From Candidatus Amoebophilus asiaticus 5a2 (lineage in GTDB: Bacteria > Bacteroidota > Bacteroidia > Cytophagales > Amoebophilaceae): a stretch of DNA of 64,000 nucleotides. The position numbers were made by a program, and so were the translations under genes. The notes below the pieces were generated by a model. That model had not been told where the DNA came from. It was given only the letters and a program-made list of their open reading frames with translations, and searched no databases. Below, in pieces: positions 46,788-56,060 of the stretch (positions are counted from its first letter, which is position 1; the number at the start of each line of letters is the position of its first letter). Where the stretch lies: the NCBI RefSeq assembly GCF_000020565.1, contig NC_010830.1, forward strand, positions 724,001 to 788,000, written 5' to 3'.

Positions 46788-48902
46788 TTAATTTAATTCT
46801 AAAGTAATGGTCTGTCCTGGCTTCACTTGGGTGCCAGGAGTTAGGGATTGTGCTTTAACATACCCATCTGTATAACCTTGTAGGGTTACTTGTAATCCTC
46901 GACTTTCTAATAGGAATAGCGCATCTCTTAGTGGCATACCTACTACCCTGGGTACCTGCGATGTAGAAAAATTACTATAAGGCTTCCATATCGTTTCTTC
47001 TTCTTGTTGTATAACTTGCAGCCATTCATCACTATTGAGTGGGGAAGGAAAGTTTATGCCAAGTGTTTGTATAGTGACTTGCCAATCATCTTTATAAGCT
47101 ACCCTAAACTTAGGAAGCGGTGTATGCCACTCAGTAGAATGAATTGGTCTAATATAGGGTGCTGAGACTAAATCTTTAGCAGATAATTTGTTAGCAATTT
47201 CTTTTACAACAGGAGCAGCCACTTGCCCACCATAATGATATTCTGTCCCCTGGGGGTCATCAATAACTACAATACAGCTATATCTTGGTTTGTCTGCTGG
47301 GAAATAACCCACAAAGGAAGCATAAGTGGCGTCGCTATATTTACCATTTTTAATTTTATTAGAAGTACCTGATTTACCAGCTATTTTATAAAATCCATGT
47401 TTGAACTTCTTAGCAGTTCCTCGTTCTACTACACCTTCCAGCATGGTTTGTAGCTTTTTTAATGTCTGGTCTGAACATATTTTTTTGTTAAGTACAGTGC
47501 TTGTGTAAGTTTCTATAGTTCTATTGGCATATCTGATTTCTTTAACAAGGATGGGCTTAAGCATTTTTCCTTGATTAGCTATGGCATTATATACGGTAAG
47601 TAATTGCAAAGGAGCTAACTTTACTTCATAGCCCATGGACATCCAAGGAAGCGTTACTTTGGTCCATGCTCGGTGTTTAGGGTGTTTGATAAAGGGTATT
47701 CCTTCTCCTTGCAGTTGAATACCCAGAGGTTTATCAAGTCCTAGTTGGCGAATGTAATCAATAAATTTTTGTGGTTTTTCACTAAAAGTATTATCTATTA
47801 GTTTCGCTATACCAATATTAGAAGATTGCTCAAAAGCTTCTTGAACGGTAATAATACCATGCCCACCTCGCTTAACATCGCTCATAGTAAGATTATGAAA
47901 TTTATATTTCCCCTCGCCCGTGTCCACTGTATCTGTAAGCTCTAGATTGCTTTCTTCTAAGAGTGCTAGCATAGAAACAAGTTTAAAAATAGAACCAGGT
48001 TCTGTTGTTCCTTGGCTTCCTGCCGCGTAGTTGTAAATTTCTTGGTATTGGCCAGGTGCTACGCTGCCCAAATTAACCATTGCCTTTATTTCACCAGTAG
48101 CTACTTCCATAACTACTACAGCCCCATAATTAGCCTGGCTTTGCTGTAAAACTTTTAACAGACTAGTGTGTGCAACATCCTGTAAGTTAATATCTAGTGT
48201 TGTTATTAGGTCATATCCATTAATAGGTTTTTTAGTGTTGCTGCTTTGAATCATTTTCCAACTACCCCCTGTCAGTTTTTGATATACAGCTCCACCTTCT
48301 ACGCCTCGTAAGATTTGGTCAAAGCTACATTCTAAACCTACACCATTCCCATTCTTATTAACAAACCCTAGTGTTCTAGCAGCTAATTCACGGAAAGGTT
48401 TAAACCGTTTTTCTGTTTTTTCAAAAATTACGCCACCACGAAATCGACCCTCTCGGAAAATAGGCCATTCACTCATTTTTCTTTTGTCATGATGGGTAAT
48501 TTGCTTGTTATTTAGCAAAAGATATCTTTTTCTGTTTCGGCGGGCCTCACAAAGAAGTTCGTAATAAGCTTGTGCAGGCTTGTCTTGATAGAATTCTGCT
48601 AAAAGTGTACTAAGCAATTTTATATTAGATTCAAAAAGCTCATTATCAGCAATACAGGGGTCTATAGCAACTTTATAGAATGGTAATGATGTGGCTAAAA
48701 GGTTTCCATCTTGTGCATAAATATTCCCTCGGCTAGGTTGGATAGGCCTATACTCTAGCGTAGCTACCTGAGCTAACTTTGTCCACTTTTTACCTTGCAC
48801 AAATTGTATGTGTATGAGTTTTGCCACTACGGCTACGGCAAAGACAAATAAGCCTAAAAAAGCGATTCTTGTACGAAGAAGAATGGTTTGCTTAGCATCC
48901 AT
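46788..48902 (-). CDS. ftsI: Division-type penicillin-binding protein (FtsI/PBP3) with PASTA domain
   Basis: 704 residues. One membrane helix (about 12-32), a dimerisation domain with RGNIYAQDGNLLATS, then the transpeptidase domain: catalytic S304 in SIFK (304-307), SSN at 360-362 and KSGT at 510-513. A single C-terminal PASTA domain (about 645-704, PRVVGMPLRDALFLLESRGL) is usual for this protein in Bacteroidota. It cross-links septal peptidoglycan. It abuts both ftsL and murE. Confidence 0.96.
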   Translation of the reverse strand: MDAKQTILLRTRIAFLGLFVFAVAVVAKLIHIQFVQGKKWTKLAQVATLEYRPIQPSRGNIYAQDGNLLATSLPFYKVAIDPCIADNELFESNIKLLSTLLAEFYQDKPAQAYYELLCEARRNRKRYLLLNNKQITHHDKRKMSEWPIFREGRFRGGVIFEKTEKRFKPFRELAARTLGFVNKNGNGVGLECSFDQILRGVEGGAVYQKLTGGSWKMIQSSNTKKPINGYDLITTLDINLQDVAHTSLLKVLQQSQANYGAVVVMEVATGEIKAMVNLGSVAPGQYQEIYNYAAGSQGTTEPGSIFKLVSMLALLEESNLELTDTVDTGEGKYKFHNLTMSDVKRGGHGIITVQEAFEQSSNIGIAKLIDNTFSEKPQKFIDYIRQLGLDKPLGIQLQGEGIPFIKHPKHRAWTKVTLPWMSMGYEVKLAPLQLLTVYNAIANQGKMLKPILVKEIRYANRTIETYTSTVLNKKICSDQTLKKLQTMLEGVVERGTAKKFKHGFYKIAGKSGTSNKIKNGKYSDATYASFVGYFPADKPRYSCIVVIDDPQGTEYHYGGQVAAPVVKEIANKLSAKDLVSAPYIRPIHSTEWHTPLPKFRVAYKDDWQVTIQTLGINFPSPLNSDEWLQVIQQEEETIWKPYSNFSTSQVPRVVGMPLRDALFLLESRGLQVTLQGYTDGYVKAQSLTPGTQVKPGQTITLELN

Positions 48903-49259
48903 TTATTGGTTTAATTTTATTTTAAATGGTGGCTGATTAGATTCATGAATACCCAGCGGTGCAACACGCTGTGCTACAACAGACTGTTTACTGTCTAACA
49001 TGTAGCTTGATTTAAGTGAAGTAAATTCCATACGTAAAGCTCCTATGTCTTGTTCTAACTTATCCACTTTGCGGGCCGTACGCTCATAATAATGTGTATT
49101 TCCTACATAAATTAGACCTAATAGAAAACTATAGGCTATAACCGGTATATATCGACTTGGTAAGCCATCCATAAATAGGCGCTCAAATGGTAGGCTTCTT
49201 TCTAAATAAGCAAAGAGGCCCGATTTCTTTTTTCTAGCTTTGTATGCATTTTTTGCCAT
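48903..49259 (-). CDS. ftsL: FtsL-like division protein
   Basis: 118 residues. A basic N-terminus, one membrane helix (about 38-55, IPVIAYSFLLGLIYVGNTHY) and a short periplasmic coiled coil (about 60-90). Family sequence is poorly conserved, but topology, length and position directly before ftsI identify it. Partner of FtsB/FtsQ and FtsW-FtsI in septation. mraZ and mraW, which normally stand upstream, are absent. Confidence 0.85.
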   Translation of the reverse strand: MAKNAYKARKKKSGLFAYLERSLPFERLFMDGLPSRYIPVIAYSFLLGLIYVGNTHYYERTARKVDKLEQDIGALRMEFTSLKSSYMLDSKQSVVAQRVAPLGIHESNQPPFKIKLNQ

Positions 49260-49287
49260 GTGGTTTTCGACTAGATTAAGTATTTCT

Positions 49288-49318
49288 CAAAAATATTAAA
49301 ATTCCTGCCCTGATCAAT
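49288..49318 (-). promoter_or_regulatory. Putative promoter of ftsL-ftsI-murE
   Basis: The minus strand reads TATTTTTG (plus coordinates 49288-49295) with ATTG 19 bases upstream (49315-49318), close to TTTG-N19-TAnnTTTG. The ftsL start is 28 bases downstream. Confidence 0.55.
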
Positions 49319-49384
49319 GGAAACTTTTAGGATAATATGTAGATGCAATTGTAAAATGCTGAATATTACGAATAGACATAAGTC

Positions 49385-49417
49385 GCTTGTTATATAATAT
49401 GTAAGCAACTACCTTTG
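49385..49417 (+). promoter_or_regulatory. Putative promoter of the 945-residue gene
   Basis: TACCTTTG at 49410-49417 preceded by CTTG at 49385-49388 with 21 bases between. Start codon 37 bases downstream. It is back to back with the ftsL promoter. Confidence 0.55.
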
Positions 49418-49454
49418 TAAAAATTTAAGTATATCACCTTCCCGAATATATGCT

Positions 49455-52292
49455 ATGCATCATACTTCAGTGTTAAAAAAGTTATTATTTATATTTGCTT
49501 TACTGTTAGTCGCTTTAACTAGCATAGGATATTTTTACTATAGCCGCTGGCAACGCGAGGTAAACCAATCATCTACAATTCCATATATTTTAGAAAGCGC
49601 AGCGTTGGTATGTGATGTAGGCGCTGTAGGTAAACAATGGAATAATTTTTCTACAACTACGATCGGACGTGATTTTGCTACCTTACCATTGTTTTGTGAT
49701 ATACAAGCCAACTTAGAATGCCTAAATCAAGCAGGCCTTAATAGAAATTCGTTAGACGAACTTCCACTTATTGTTTCTATTCATGGGCTTAGTGAAGAAG
49801 AGATTGGATATGTTTTGTACTTAGATATACGTACGCCTGCTACCATTTCTCTGTTAGCGTTTCTAGACAATCAAAAAAAAGCCAACAAATATAAAGTTGA
49901 AAATAGAAGCTATGCGGGCTATACCATTACTACTATCAGCCAAACTACATCTAGAAATACTAAAACACTTCATATGCTTAAGCAAGGCAGTTATGTGATG
50001 GTTAGTTTCTCTGAGTTGCTTATAGAAGATATTGTAAGAGGCTTAGCTGATAAGAAACCTTCGGCTTTTCTCTCTTTAAGAAAATCTTCTCATAAACAGG
50101 GTAGCTTGTATATTAATTTCCCTAAGCTATCATCCTTATTACGTATCTTTGTAAAACAGGAATATAGCTGCAAACTAGCGTCTTATTTACTTAATTTAGC
50201 ACCAGCTGCTCAATTAGAATTGAAATTAAGCAATCATTACCTGCTTTTGACTGGGCTTGTGAATGAAGTAGCATCATCAGTAGATTCTTGTTATTGGGTA
50301 TCTGCCTTAAGCAAAGCAGAATCCTCTCTGTTTAGTTTAAGTTCTTATATTCCCTCTAACTCTTCGGTGGTACAATGTTATTCTTTTAAAGATACAGGGG
50401 CATTTATAAATGGAATGTACGCTTACCAAAGCAAGCAACCTAACACCCAAGTACCAGTAACAGATGACATTTCAACTCCTAGCAATTTAAGCTTACTTAA
50501 TTCTCTTTTTAAAAATGATATTGCCCTTTGTACTATAGGGTCAGACATGCGTGACCAATTACTATTTATAGGGACCAACGATTCCGGAAGTGCTATATCT
50601 ATACTAGAAGAAAGCCAGTTAATTGTCAGTCCATACGAGCAGCAGATTAACCAATGGTCTACTGTCTATACGATTAATCCTACTGTTTTCAAAAATTGGC
50701 TTCCCTATATAGTTTTCCCAGAATTTGAGCCTAGACTGCTCACAATTGTAGATAATTACATAATCTTTGCTAATAATTTTTCTACACTTAAACAATTGCA
50801 ACGATCATACGCACAAGGTAATACTTGGGCTAGCCAACAAAGTGGTGCAAACAGATTTCTAGCAAGTACATTAGCGTATGCTAACTACAGTATGTTTGCT
50901 AACTTACAATATGCTTGGCCTTTAATAGCACAAAAACTTAAACCAGTTTGGAAAGCTTTATTAGATAAGCATACTATCAACTTTCAGAAATGTGGATATG
51001 CTAGTTTCCAATTTGTAAATAACACGCAGAGCACCCAACAGCCATGCTATATAAACTTATTATTTGCTCATATGGCCGAAAGTGAGTTGGCAAAACAAGT
51101 AAAGTCAGATACTATATCTGCTGTAAAATATTTTCAAACAGCTGCTCCAATTATTACCAAGCCTATTTTTGTTACTACCCATAAAAAAGTTGCACCACAT
51201 TTATTGGTACAAGATGCACTTTCTCAATTATATTTTGTAGATGATATAGGAAGGCTAATTTGGAAAAAGAAGTTAGAAGCGCCTATTTTGAGTGATATAT
51301 CTGTTATAGATTTATATAAAAACAATAAATGCCAGTATTTATTTGCTACATCAGAGGCTATACATCTTATCGACTATACGGGGCAAGAAGTTAGTCCTTA
51401 TCCACAAAAGCTACCGCACTCTGGCAAGGGTGTAGGAGTTAACATAATTGATTATAACCAAGACAAGAATTATAGAATTCTGATAACCGATGCAAGAGGT
51501 AATATTTATTTGAGAGATATGCACTACAGGCCTTTACCAGGTTGGAATCCTAAGCCGTTGCATATTCCGTTTGCTGTTACGCCTTTTCATATAAGACTTG
51601 ATAAAGACTATTTCTTATCCTTGCAGATAAACGGCACACTACATGCCCTTAATAGGAGAGGGCAGTCATATGCTGGGTTCCCAATTAATATAAAAGAGCC
51701 AGTTTGTAATCCCCTTATAGTCCAAAAAGGAAACTATTCTACTACGACTCAACTGATTGTGTTAACAGAAGAAGGTACACTCAATTCTTATAATTTAAAG
51801 GGGGCTTTACAGCATAGCATACAGTTAGAGAAAACAGATTATACAGTTAAATTTACACTATGTTCAGCGTTAGAGGGTAGTCAAAGTTATGCTATTTTTC
51901 GGCAGGATTTAGATAAAATTGCTATCTTAGATGAACAAGGAAAACTGTTGTTTGAAAAAGAATATGAGTCAGAACGGGCCCTTGGCTGCCAGTATTATGT
52001 GTTTGGAGAATATAAATTTTATGTTATAACAGACCCTATAAAGAAGAGAACTTATATTTATAATAGTGGTGGTAAAATTATTAATAATAGCACACCCATC
52101 CACAACAATGGCCAACAAGTAGTATTGTCATTTTCTGAAGCTGATCAACAGATTTTAGTATATACTAGCTTTAATAAGTCTATACTTAAATACCAGCTCG
52201 CTATAGAAGAAACATTAGAAAATAGAGGTGGTAGTGTGCAAGATCTTTTTGATACATCAAAAAATTTCTCGAATGAAGGATTAGAACACTGA
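49455..52292 (+). CDS. Membrane-anchored protein with beta-propeller-like C-terminus
   Basis: 945 residues. One N-terminal membrane helix (about 8-28, no lipobox), then a mixed domain to about 560 that resembles the DUF3352-type proteins of Bacteroidota. The rest (about 575-930) is built of short beta blades with repeated phrases such as DARGNIYLRDMHYRPLPGWN, INGTLHALNRRGQSYAGFPI and TEEGTLNSYNLKG, as in PQQ/WD-like propellers. No active site is visible. Probably faces the periplasm. The divergent position relative to ftsL recurs in related genomes to my recollection, which would hint at an envelope role. Co-transcribed with the small lipoprotein gene 7 bases downstream. Confidence 0.72.
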   Translation: MHHTSVLKKLLFIFALLLVALTSIGYFYYSRWQREVNQSSTIPYILESAALVCDVGAVGKQWNNFSTTTIGRDFATLPLFCDIQANLECLNQAGLNRNSLDELPLIVSIHGLSEEEIGYVLYLDIRTPATISLLAFLDNQKKANKYKVENRSYAGYTITTISQTTSRNTKTLHMLKQGSYVMVSFSELLIEDIVRGLADKKPSAFLSLRKSSHKQGSLYINFPKLSSLLRIFVKQEYSCKLASYLLNLAPAAQLELKLSNHYLLLTGLVNEVASSVDSCYWVSALSKAESSLFSLSSYIPSNSSVVQCYSFKDTGAFINGMYAYQSKQPNTQVPVTDDISTPSNLSLLNSLFKNDIALCTIGSDMRDQLLFIGTNDSGSAISILEESQLIVSPYEQQINQWSTVYTINPTVFKNWLPYIVFPEFEPRLLTIVDNYIIFANNFSTLKQLQRSYAQGNTWASQQSGANRFLASTLAYANYSMFANLQYAWPLIAQKLKPVWKALLDKHTINFQKCGYASFQFVNNTQSTQQPCYINLLFAHMAESELAKQVKSDTISAVKYFQTAAPIITKPIFVTTHKKVAPHLLVQDALSQLYFVDDIGRLIWKKKLEAPILSDISVIDLYKNNKCQYLFATSEAIHLIDYTGQEVSPYPQKLPHSGKGVGVNIIDYNQDKNYRILITDARGNIYLRDMHYRPLPGWNPKPLHIPFAVTPFHIRLDKDYFLSLQINGTLHALNRRGQSYAGFPINIKEPVCNPLIVQKGNYSTTTQLIVLTEEGTLNSYNLKGALQHSIQLEKTDYTVKFTLCSALEGSQSYAIFRQDLDKIAILDEQGKLLFEKEYESERALGCQYYVFGEYKFYVITDPIKKRTYIYNSGGKIINNSTPIHNNGQQVVLSFSEADQQILVYTSFNKSILKYQLAIEETLENRGGSVQDLFDTSKNFSNEGLEH

Positions 52293-52323
52293 TTTTAACA
52301 TGATAAAATACAATTTTCAAGCA

Positions 52324-52821
52324 ATGTTACACAGATTTCTTAAAAAGGCAGGTGTCTTATACTTAGTTACCACACTTGCTATGTTACAAATGGTTTGTTT
52401 GCCAGAATCTTCTAAAGAAATTGAAAAAGCTAGAAATGGGGATAATAAGAAGATCGAGTTAGAAGAAAAGAAAAGTAACCTTATAACCAATTTAAGCTCA
52501 ACAAAAGCTGAAATAGAAGATATAAAAGGAAAAGGTTCAGATGATGAAACCAGAAACAAACAAATTACAGCAGTTTGTATAAAATTCCTTAAAGAGCACT
52601 ATATGCCTTACATACAGGTTGAGAAAGAATATTTTGCACATCTGGCAAAATACGAGGAGAATATTTCAGAAAGAAAGAAATACAAAGTCATATTAGAATG
52701 TCAGAGTGCGGATATAAGGCGTGCAGAAATATTGCTTCAAAAGGCAAATTCCTATAATAGATTAGATAATAATGAGATATACATATTTGTGTTAGACCTC
52801 TTTAAAAAGGCAGGGATCTAA
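52324..52821 (+). CDS. Small putative lipoprotein
   Basis: 165 residues from the ATG at 52324; an ATG at 52300 would add eight residues. A hydrophobic leader ends at LQMVC, an acceptable lipobox (C20). The mature part is charged and helical, with a coiled coil at about 25-60 and DIRRAEILLQKA near the end. No family recognised. It follows the propeller-like protein gene by a few bases, so the two may work together at the envelope. Confidence 0.6.
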   Translation: MLHRFLKKAGVLYLVTTLAMLQMVCLPESSKEIEKARNGDNKKIELEEKKSNLITNLSSTKAEIEDIKGKGSDDETRNKQITAVCIKFLKEHYMPYIQVEKEYFAHLAKYEENISERKKYKVILECQSADIRRAEILLQKANSYNRLDNNEIYIFVLDLFKKAGI

Positions 52822-53218
52822 TAGCTAAGCTATTTACTTACCTATGTTGATTTCTTTAAAACCTCGATAAAATGCGGTTATAAATCTGTTTAAAAGCCGC
52901 TAGTTTATATGTTTTAGAAGAAGCTTACTAAAAGGAGAAACCTTGTTGATAGATAAATATGTACTTAACGAGAATATATTAATTGTATAACCTTAGCTCT
53001 TTCACTAAACTAATTTTTATAAAAAAGAAATGCTAGTGTCTTTGTTACATGGATATACTCTACTTTACTCTTTATATTTAGAAAACCTACTAATAGCATT
53101 TTAATACCGTCCCTGCTCTTTATAATACGCTCTTACCGTATATTTACAAGAATTGAAAAATAATAGTATTTGCAGCAGTCTATAGGGTAACCGAGGGCTA
53201 TATACGTGATTTTTATTT
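52822..53218. other. Intergenic stretch before argS
   Basis: 397 bases with no supported gene; promoter of argS expected but no consensus match is clear. No obvious terminator. Confidence 0.4.
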
Positions 53219-55009
53219 ATGAACATAGACTTGGTACTTCGAGAAGCCATACAAAATGCTTTTCAATCTGTATTTGAATTATCAATACCTTTAGCAGATG
53301 TTAATTTACAACCTACCCGTAAGGAGTTTGAGGGTACTCATACCTTAATAGTTTTTCCTTTTACTACTACTTGCAAGGTATCCCCTGAAGTAATTGCTAA
53401 TAAAATAGGGGATTGGATGCAAACAAATACACAGGCGATAGCTAGCTATAATGTGGTAAAGGGTTTCCTAAATTTGTCTATAAAAGACACTATTTGGCTA
53501 GCATCTTTTAACCAAATGTATCAAAATAAGCACTTTGGCTATCTACCTTCAAATAGACAAAAAATAGTAGTTGAATATTCTTCCCCTAACACTAATAAAC
53601 CCTTACACCTTGGTCATTTAAGGAATAATTTTCTAGGGCATGCTGTTAGTGAAATACTACAAGCAGCTGGCTATGAAGTTTATAAGGTTAACTTAGTAAA
53701 TGATCGAGGTATCCATATATGTAAATCTATGGTAGCTTATCAGCATTGGGGTAGGGGAGAAACACCTGAATCTAGAGGACTTAAAGGTGACCAGTTGGTA
53801 GGAAAATATTATGTGAAGTTTGATCAAGTCTATAAAGAACAAGTAGCAGCGCTAACGCAAACATTAGGAGATGCAGAGCAAGCCGCCAAACAAGCTCCTT
53901 TGCTACAAGAAGCACAAGTTATGCTAAAGCAGTGGGAGGCAGGTAACGAGGAGGTATTAGCACTATGGAGAAAAATGAATGGTTGGGTATATGATGGCTT
54001 TGATATTACCTATCAAAAGTTAGGCATTACTTTTGATAAAGTATATTATGAATCTCAGACGTATTTATTAGGAAAGGAGGTAGTGGCAGAGGGGCTTGCA
54101 AAAGGAACTTTTTATAAAAAACAGGATGGTTCTGTATGGATAGATCTAACGCAAGAAGGGTTGGATGAAAAATTACTATTGAGAGCCGACGGTACTTCTG
54201 TATATATAACCCAAGATTTAGGGACTGCTGACTTACGGTATCAAGATTTTAAGCCTAATAAGTTAGTTTATGTAGTAGGTAACGAACAAGATTATCATTT
54301 TGAAGTGCTTGCTAAAATTATGGCTCGTTTGGGACGACCCTATGCAACAGATCTATACCACCTCTCGTATGGAATGGTAGATTTGCCTACAGGAAAAATG
54401 AAGTCCAGGGAGGGAACTGTGGTTGATGCAGACATGTTGATTGATGAGATGATAGAAACGGCGGAAGAACATACGAGGGAATTAGGGAAAATTGATGGGT
54501 TTTCTAAAGAAGAAGCAAAGGACTTATATCATATACTAGCAATGGGAGCATTGAAATACTTTCTATTACGTGTAGATGCTAAAAAACGTCTATTATTTGA
54601 TCCTCAAGCTTCTATTGACTTCCAAGGGGATACAGGTCCTTTTATCCAGTATACTCATGCACGTATTGCAGCGGTATTAAGAAAGGTACAACAGGCAGAT
54701 ATAGCATTCAATGATATTGTGGAGCAGGAGAACTTTGTTTTGCATCCTTTAGAGCGTGAAGTAATTGTAGAACTGGCTGCTTTTCCAAAAAAGTTACAAG
54801 AATCAGCTTTAGCTTATGCACCTGCTATACTAGCCCAACATGTTTTAGAAATTGCCAAAGCATATAATAGAATGTATGCAGAACTATCTATTTTACATGA
54901 GCAAGATACTAAAGTACAGCTATTTAGAATACAACTTTCTGTTTTGGTGGCACAGGTCATTAAAACTGTCATGCATTTGTTAGGTATTGTAGTTCCAGAG
55001 CGTATGTAA
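53219..55009 (+). CDS. argS: Arginyl-tRNA synthetase
   Basis: 596 residues, full length. N-terminal Add-1 domain (about 1-100), the HIGH-type motif HLGH at 130-133 in SSPNTNKPLHLGHLRNN, the KMSKS-type loop KMKSR from K393 followed by EGTVVD, and the DALR anticodon-binding domain starting near GPFIQYTHARI. The C-terminus ends in the usual hydrophobic helix. A two-way terminator follows. Confidence 0.97.
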   Translation: MNIDLVLREAIQNAFQSVFELSIPLADVNLQPTRKEFEGTHTLIVFPFTTTCKVSPEVIANKIGDWMQTNTQAIASYNVVKGFLNLSIKDTIWLASFNQMYQNKHFGYLPSNRQKIVVEYSSPNTNKPLHLGHLRNNFLGHAVSEILQAAGYEVYKVNLVNDRGIHICKSMVAYQHWGRGETPESRGLKGDQLVGKYYVKFDQVYKEQVAALTQTLGDAEQAAKQAPLLQEAQVMLKQWEAGNEEVLALWRKMNGWVYDGFDITYQKLGITFDKVYYESQTYLLGKEVVAEGLAKGTFYKKQDGSVWIDLTQEGLDEKLLLRADGTSVYITQDLGTADLRYQDFKPNKLVYVVGNEQDYHFEVLAKIMARLGRPYATDLYHLSYGMVDLPTGKMKSREGTVVDADMLIDEMIETAEEHTRELGKIDGFSKEEAKDLYHILAMGALKYFLLRVDAKKRLLFDPQASIDFQGDTGPFIQYTHARIAAVLRKVQQADIAFNDIVEQENFVLHPLEREVIVELAAFPKKLQESALAYAPAILAQHVLEIAKAYNRMYAELSILHEQDTKVQLFRIQLSVLVAQVIKTVMHLLGIVVPERM

Positions 55010-55013
55010 AACT

Positions 55014-55056
55014 AAAGTCAAAGCCAGGCAACCTTTCGTTACCTGGCTTTGACTTG
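55014..55056. terminator. Bidirectional terminator between argS and the FKBP gene
   Basis: CAAAGCCAGGCAAC and GTTACCTGGCTTTG form a long stem around CTTTC, with A-rich bases before and T-rich bases after. It serves argS on the plus strand and the FKBP gene on the minus strand. Confidence 0.88.
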
Positions 55057-55081
55057 TTTATGTATTGTGATGGTTGTGCGT

Positions 55082-56056
55082 TTATTGTGTTAGTATATCC
55101 ACTAACTCTACTTCAAAGATAAGATTGGAATGTGCCTTAATATAAGGTAGAAACTCAGCTTCACCATACGCTAATACAGAAGGTAAGAAAAGGTGTGCTT
55201 TTGCATGTCTTTTTAGAAGCTTGATACCCTCTTCAAATCCTTCTATCATACTACCTTCCCCTATTCTAAATTCTAAAGGTTCATAGTGCCTTCTAGCATC
55301 ATACATATTGTGTTGCTGTGCTACTTCTGCAATGCTTGTATCAAATACTTGTCCTTCTAGGGTCTTACCTACATAATGTACTTTTACTGTATTTCCTGGT
55401 TGAGGATGAGCACCTTTGCCAGGCTTATCAATTGTATATTTAAGCCCTGAATTAGTAGAAGAAGCCTTAATTTGCTTCTTATCTAAGTAATTGTTTATAA
55501 TTTCTAAATCTTTAGGTAATTGCTTAGCAATATGCTCTTTGCGTTTTTCTAACATAGCTTTAAATTGTTCTTTTTGTAATTGTTCAAGTTGTTTCTCATT
55601 AACAATATCTTTCAAATATACATGGGTATATAGCAAAGTATTTTCTTCTAGCTGGTGTTTAGTAGCCGCTTCTGAAAATTGTCTGCCCAAAGCTTTTTTT
55701 GCAGGAAGCTTAAATATAAAACGGTCTCCCTTTTTTAGCATGCTAATAGCTTCATAAATTCCACCATCTGCTTGTAAGTTACTGTCGCTGTCGCTGTATC
55801 TTACTATTACAGGAGAATCACTATTAGTATAATCTAGCACAACTTTTCTATCTTTGGTTTTGTATACTATATCTATTAGTAATAGCTCACCATTTTTAGG
55901 CTTAGGGCCTTCTCCTTTTTTTTCTATTCTATATTGTAAACCGGTGCTTGTCGTTTTATAAAAACATTGATCACAGCTAATTAATATATTCATCAATATA
56001 CCAGCCATGATAAAAGCGTATGTATATTTCTTTAATTTAGTTGGCAACATATTCAT
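55082..56056 (-). CDS. FKBP-type peptidyl-prolyl isomerase lipoprotein with two domains
   Basis: 324 residues. Lipoprotein signal with C28 in ILISC. The first FKBP-like domain (about 40-155) keeps the fold pattern (GDRFIFKLPAKKALG) but has lost most active-site residues. A helical linker (155-195) leads to a second, well-kept domain (about 205-322): VKVHYVGKTLEGQVFDTS, EGFEEGIKLL and LPSVLAYGE. This layout resembles GldI-type periplasmic isomerases of Bacteroidota. It probably helps fold envelope proteins. Four bases after nrnA in the same operon. Confidence 0.88.
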   Translation of the reverse strand: MNMLPTKLKKYTYAFIMAGILMNILISCDQCFYKTTSTGLQYRIEKKGEGPKPKNGELLLIDIVYKTKDRKVVLDYTNSDSPVIVRYSDSDSNLQADGGIYEAISMLKKGDRFIFKLPAKKALGRQFSEAATKHQLEENTLLYTHVYLKDIVNEKQLEQLQKEQFKAMLEKRKEHIAKQLPKDLEIINNYLDKKQIKASSTNSGLKYTIDKPGKGAHPQPGNTVKVHYVGKTLEGQVFDTSIAEVAQQHNMYDARRHYEPLEFRIGEGSMIEGFEEGIKLLKRHAKAHLFLPSVLAYGEAEFLPYIKAHSNLIFEVELVDILTQ

Positions 56057-56060
56057 TACT

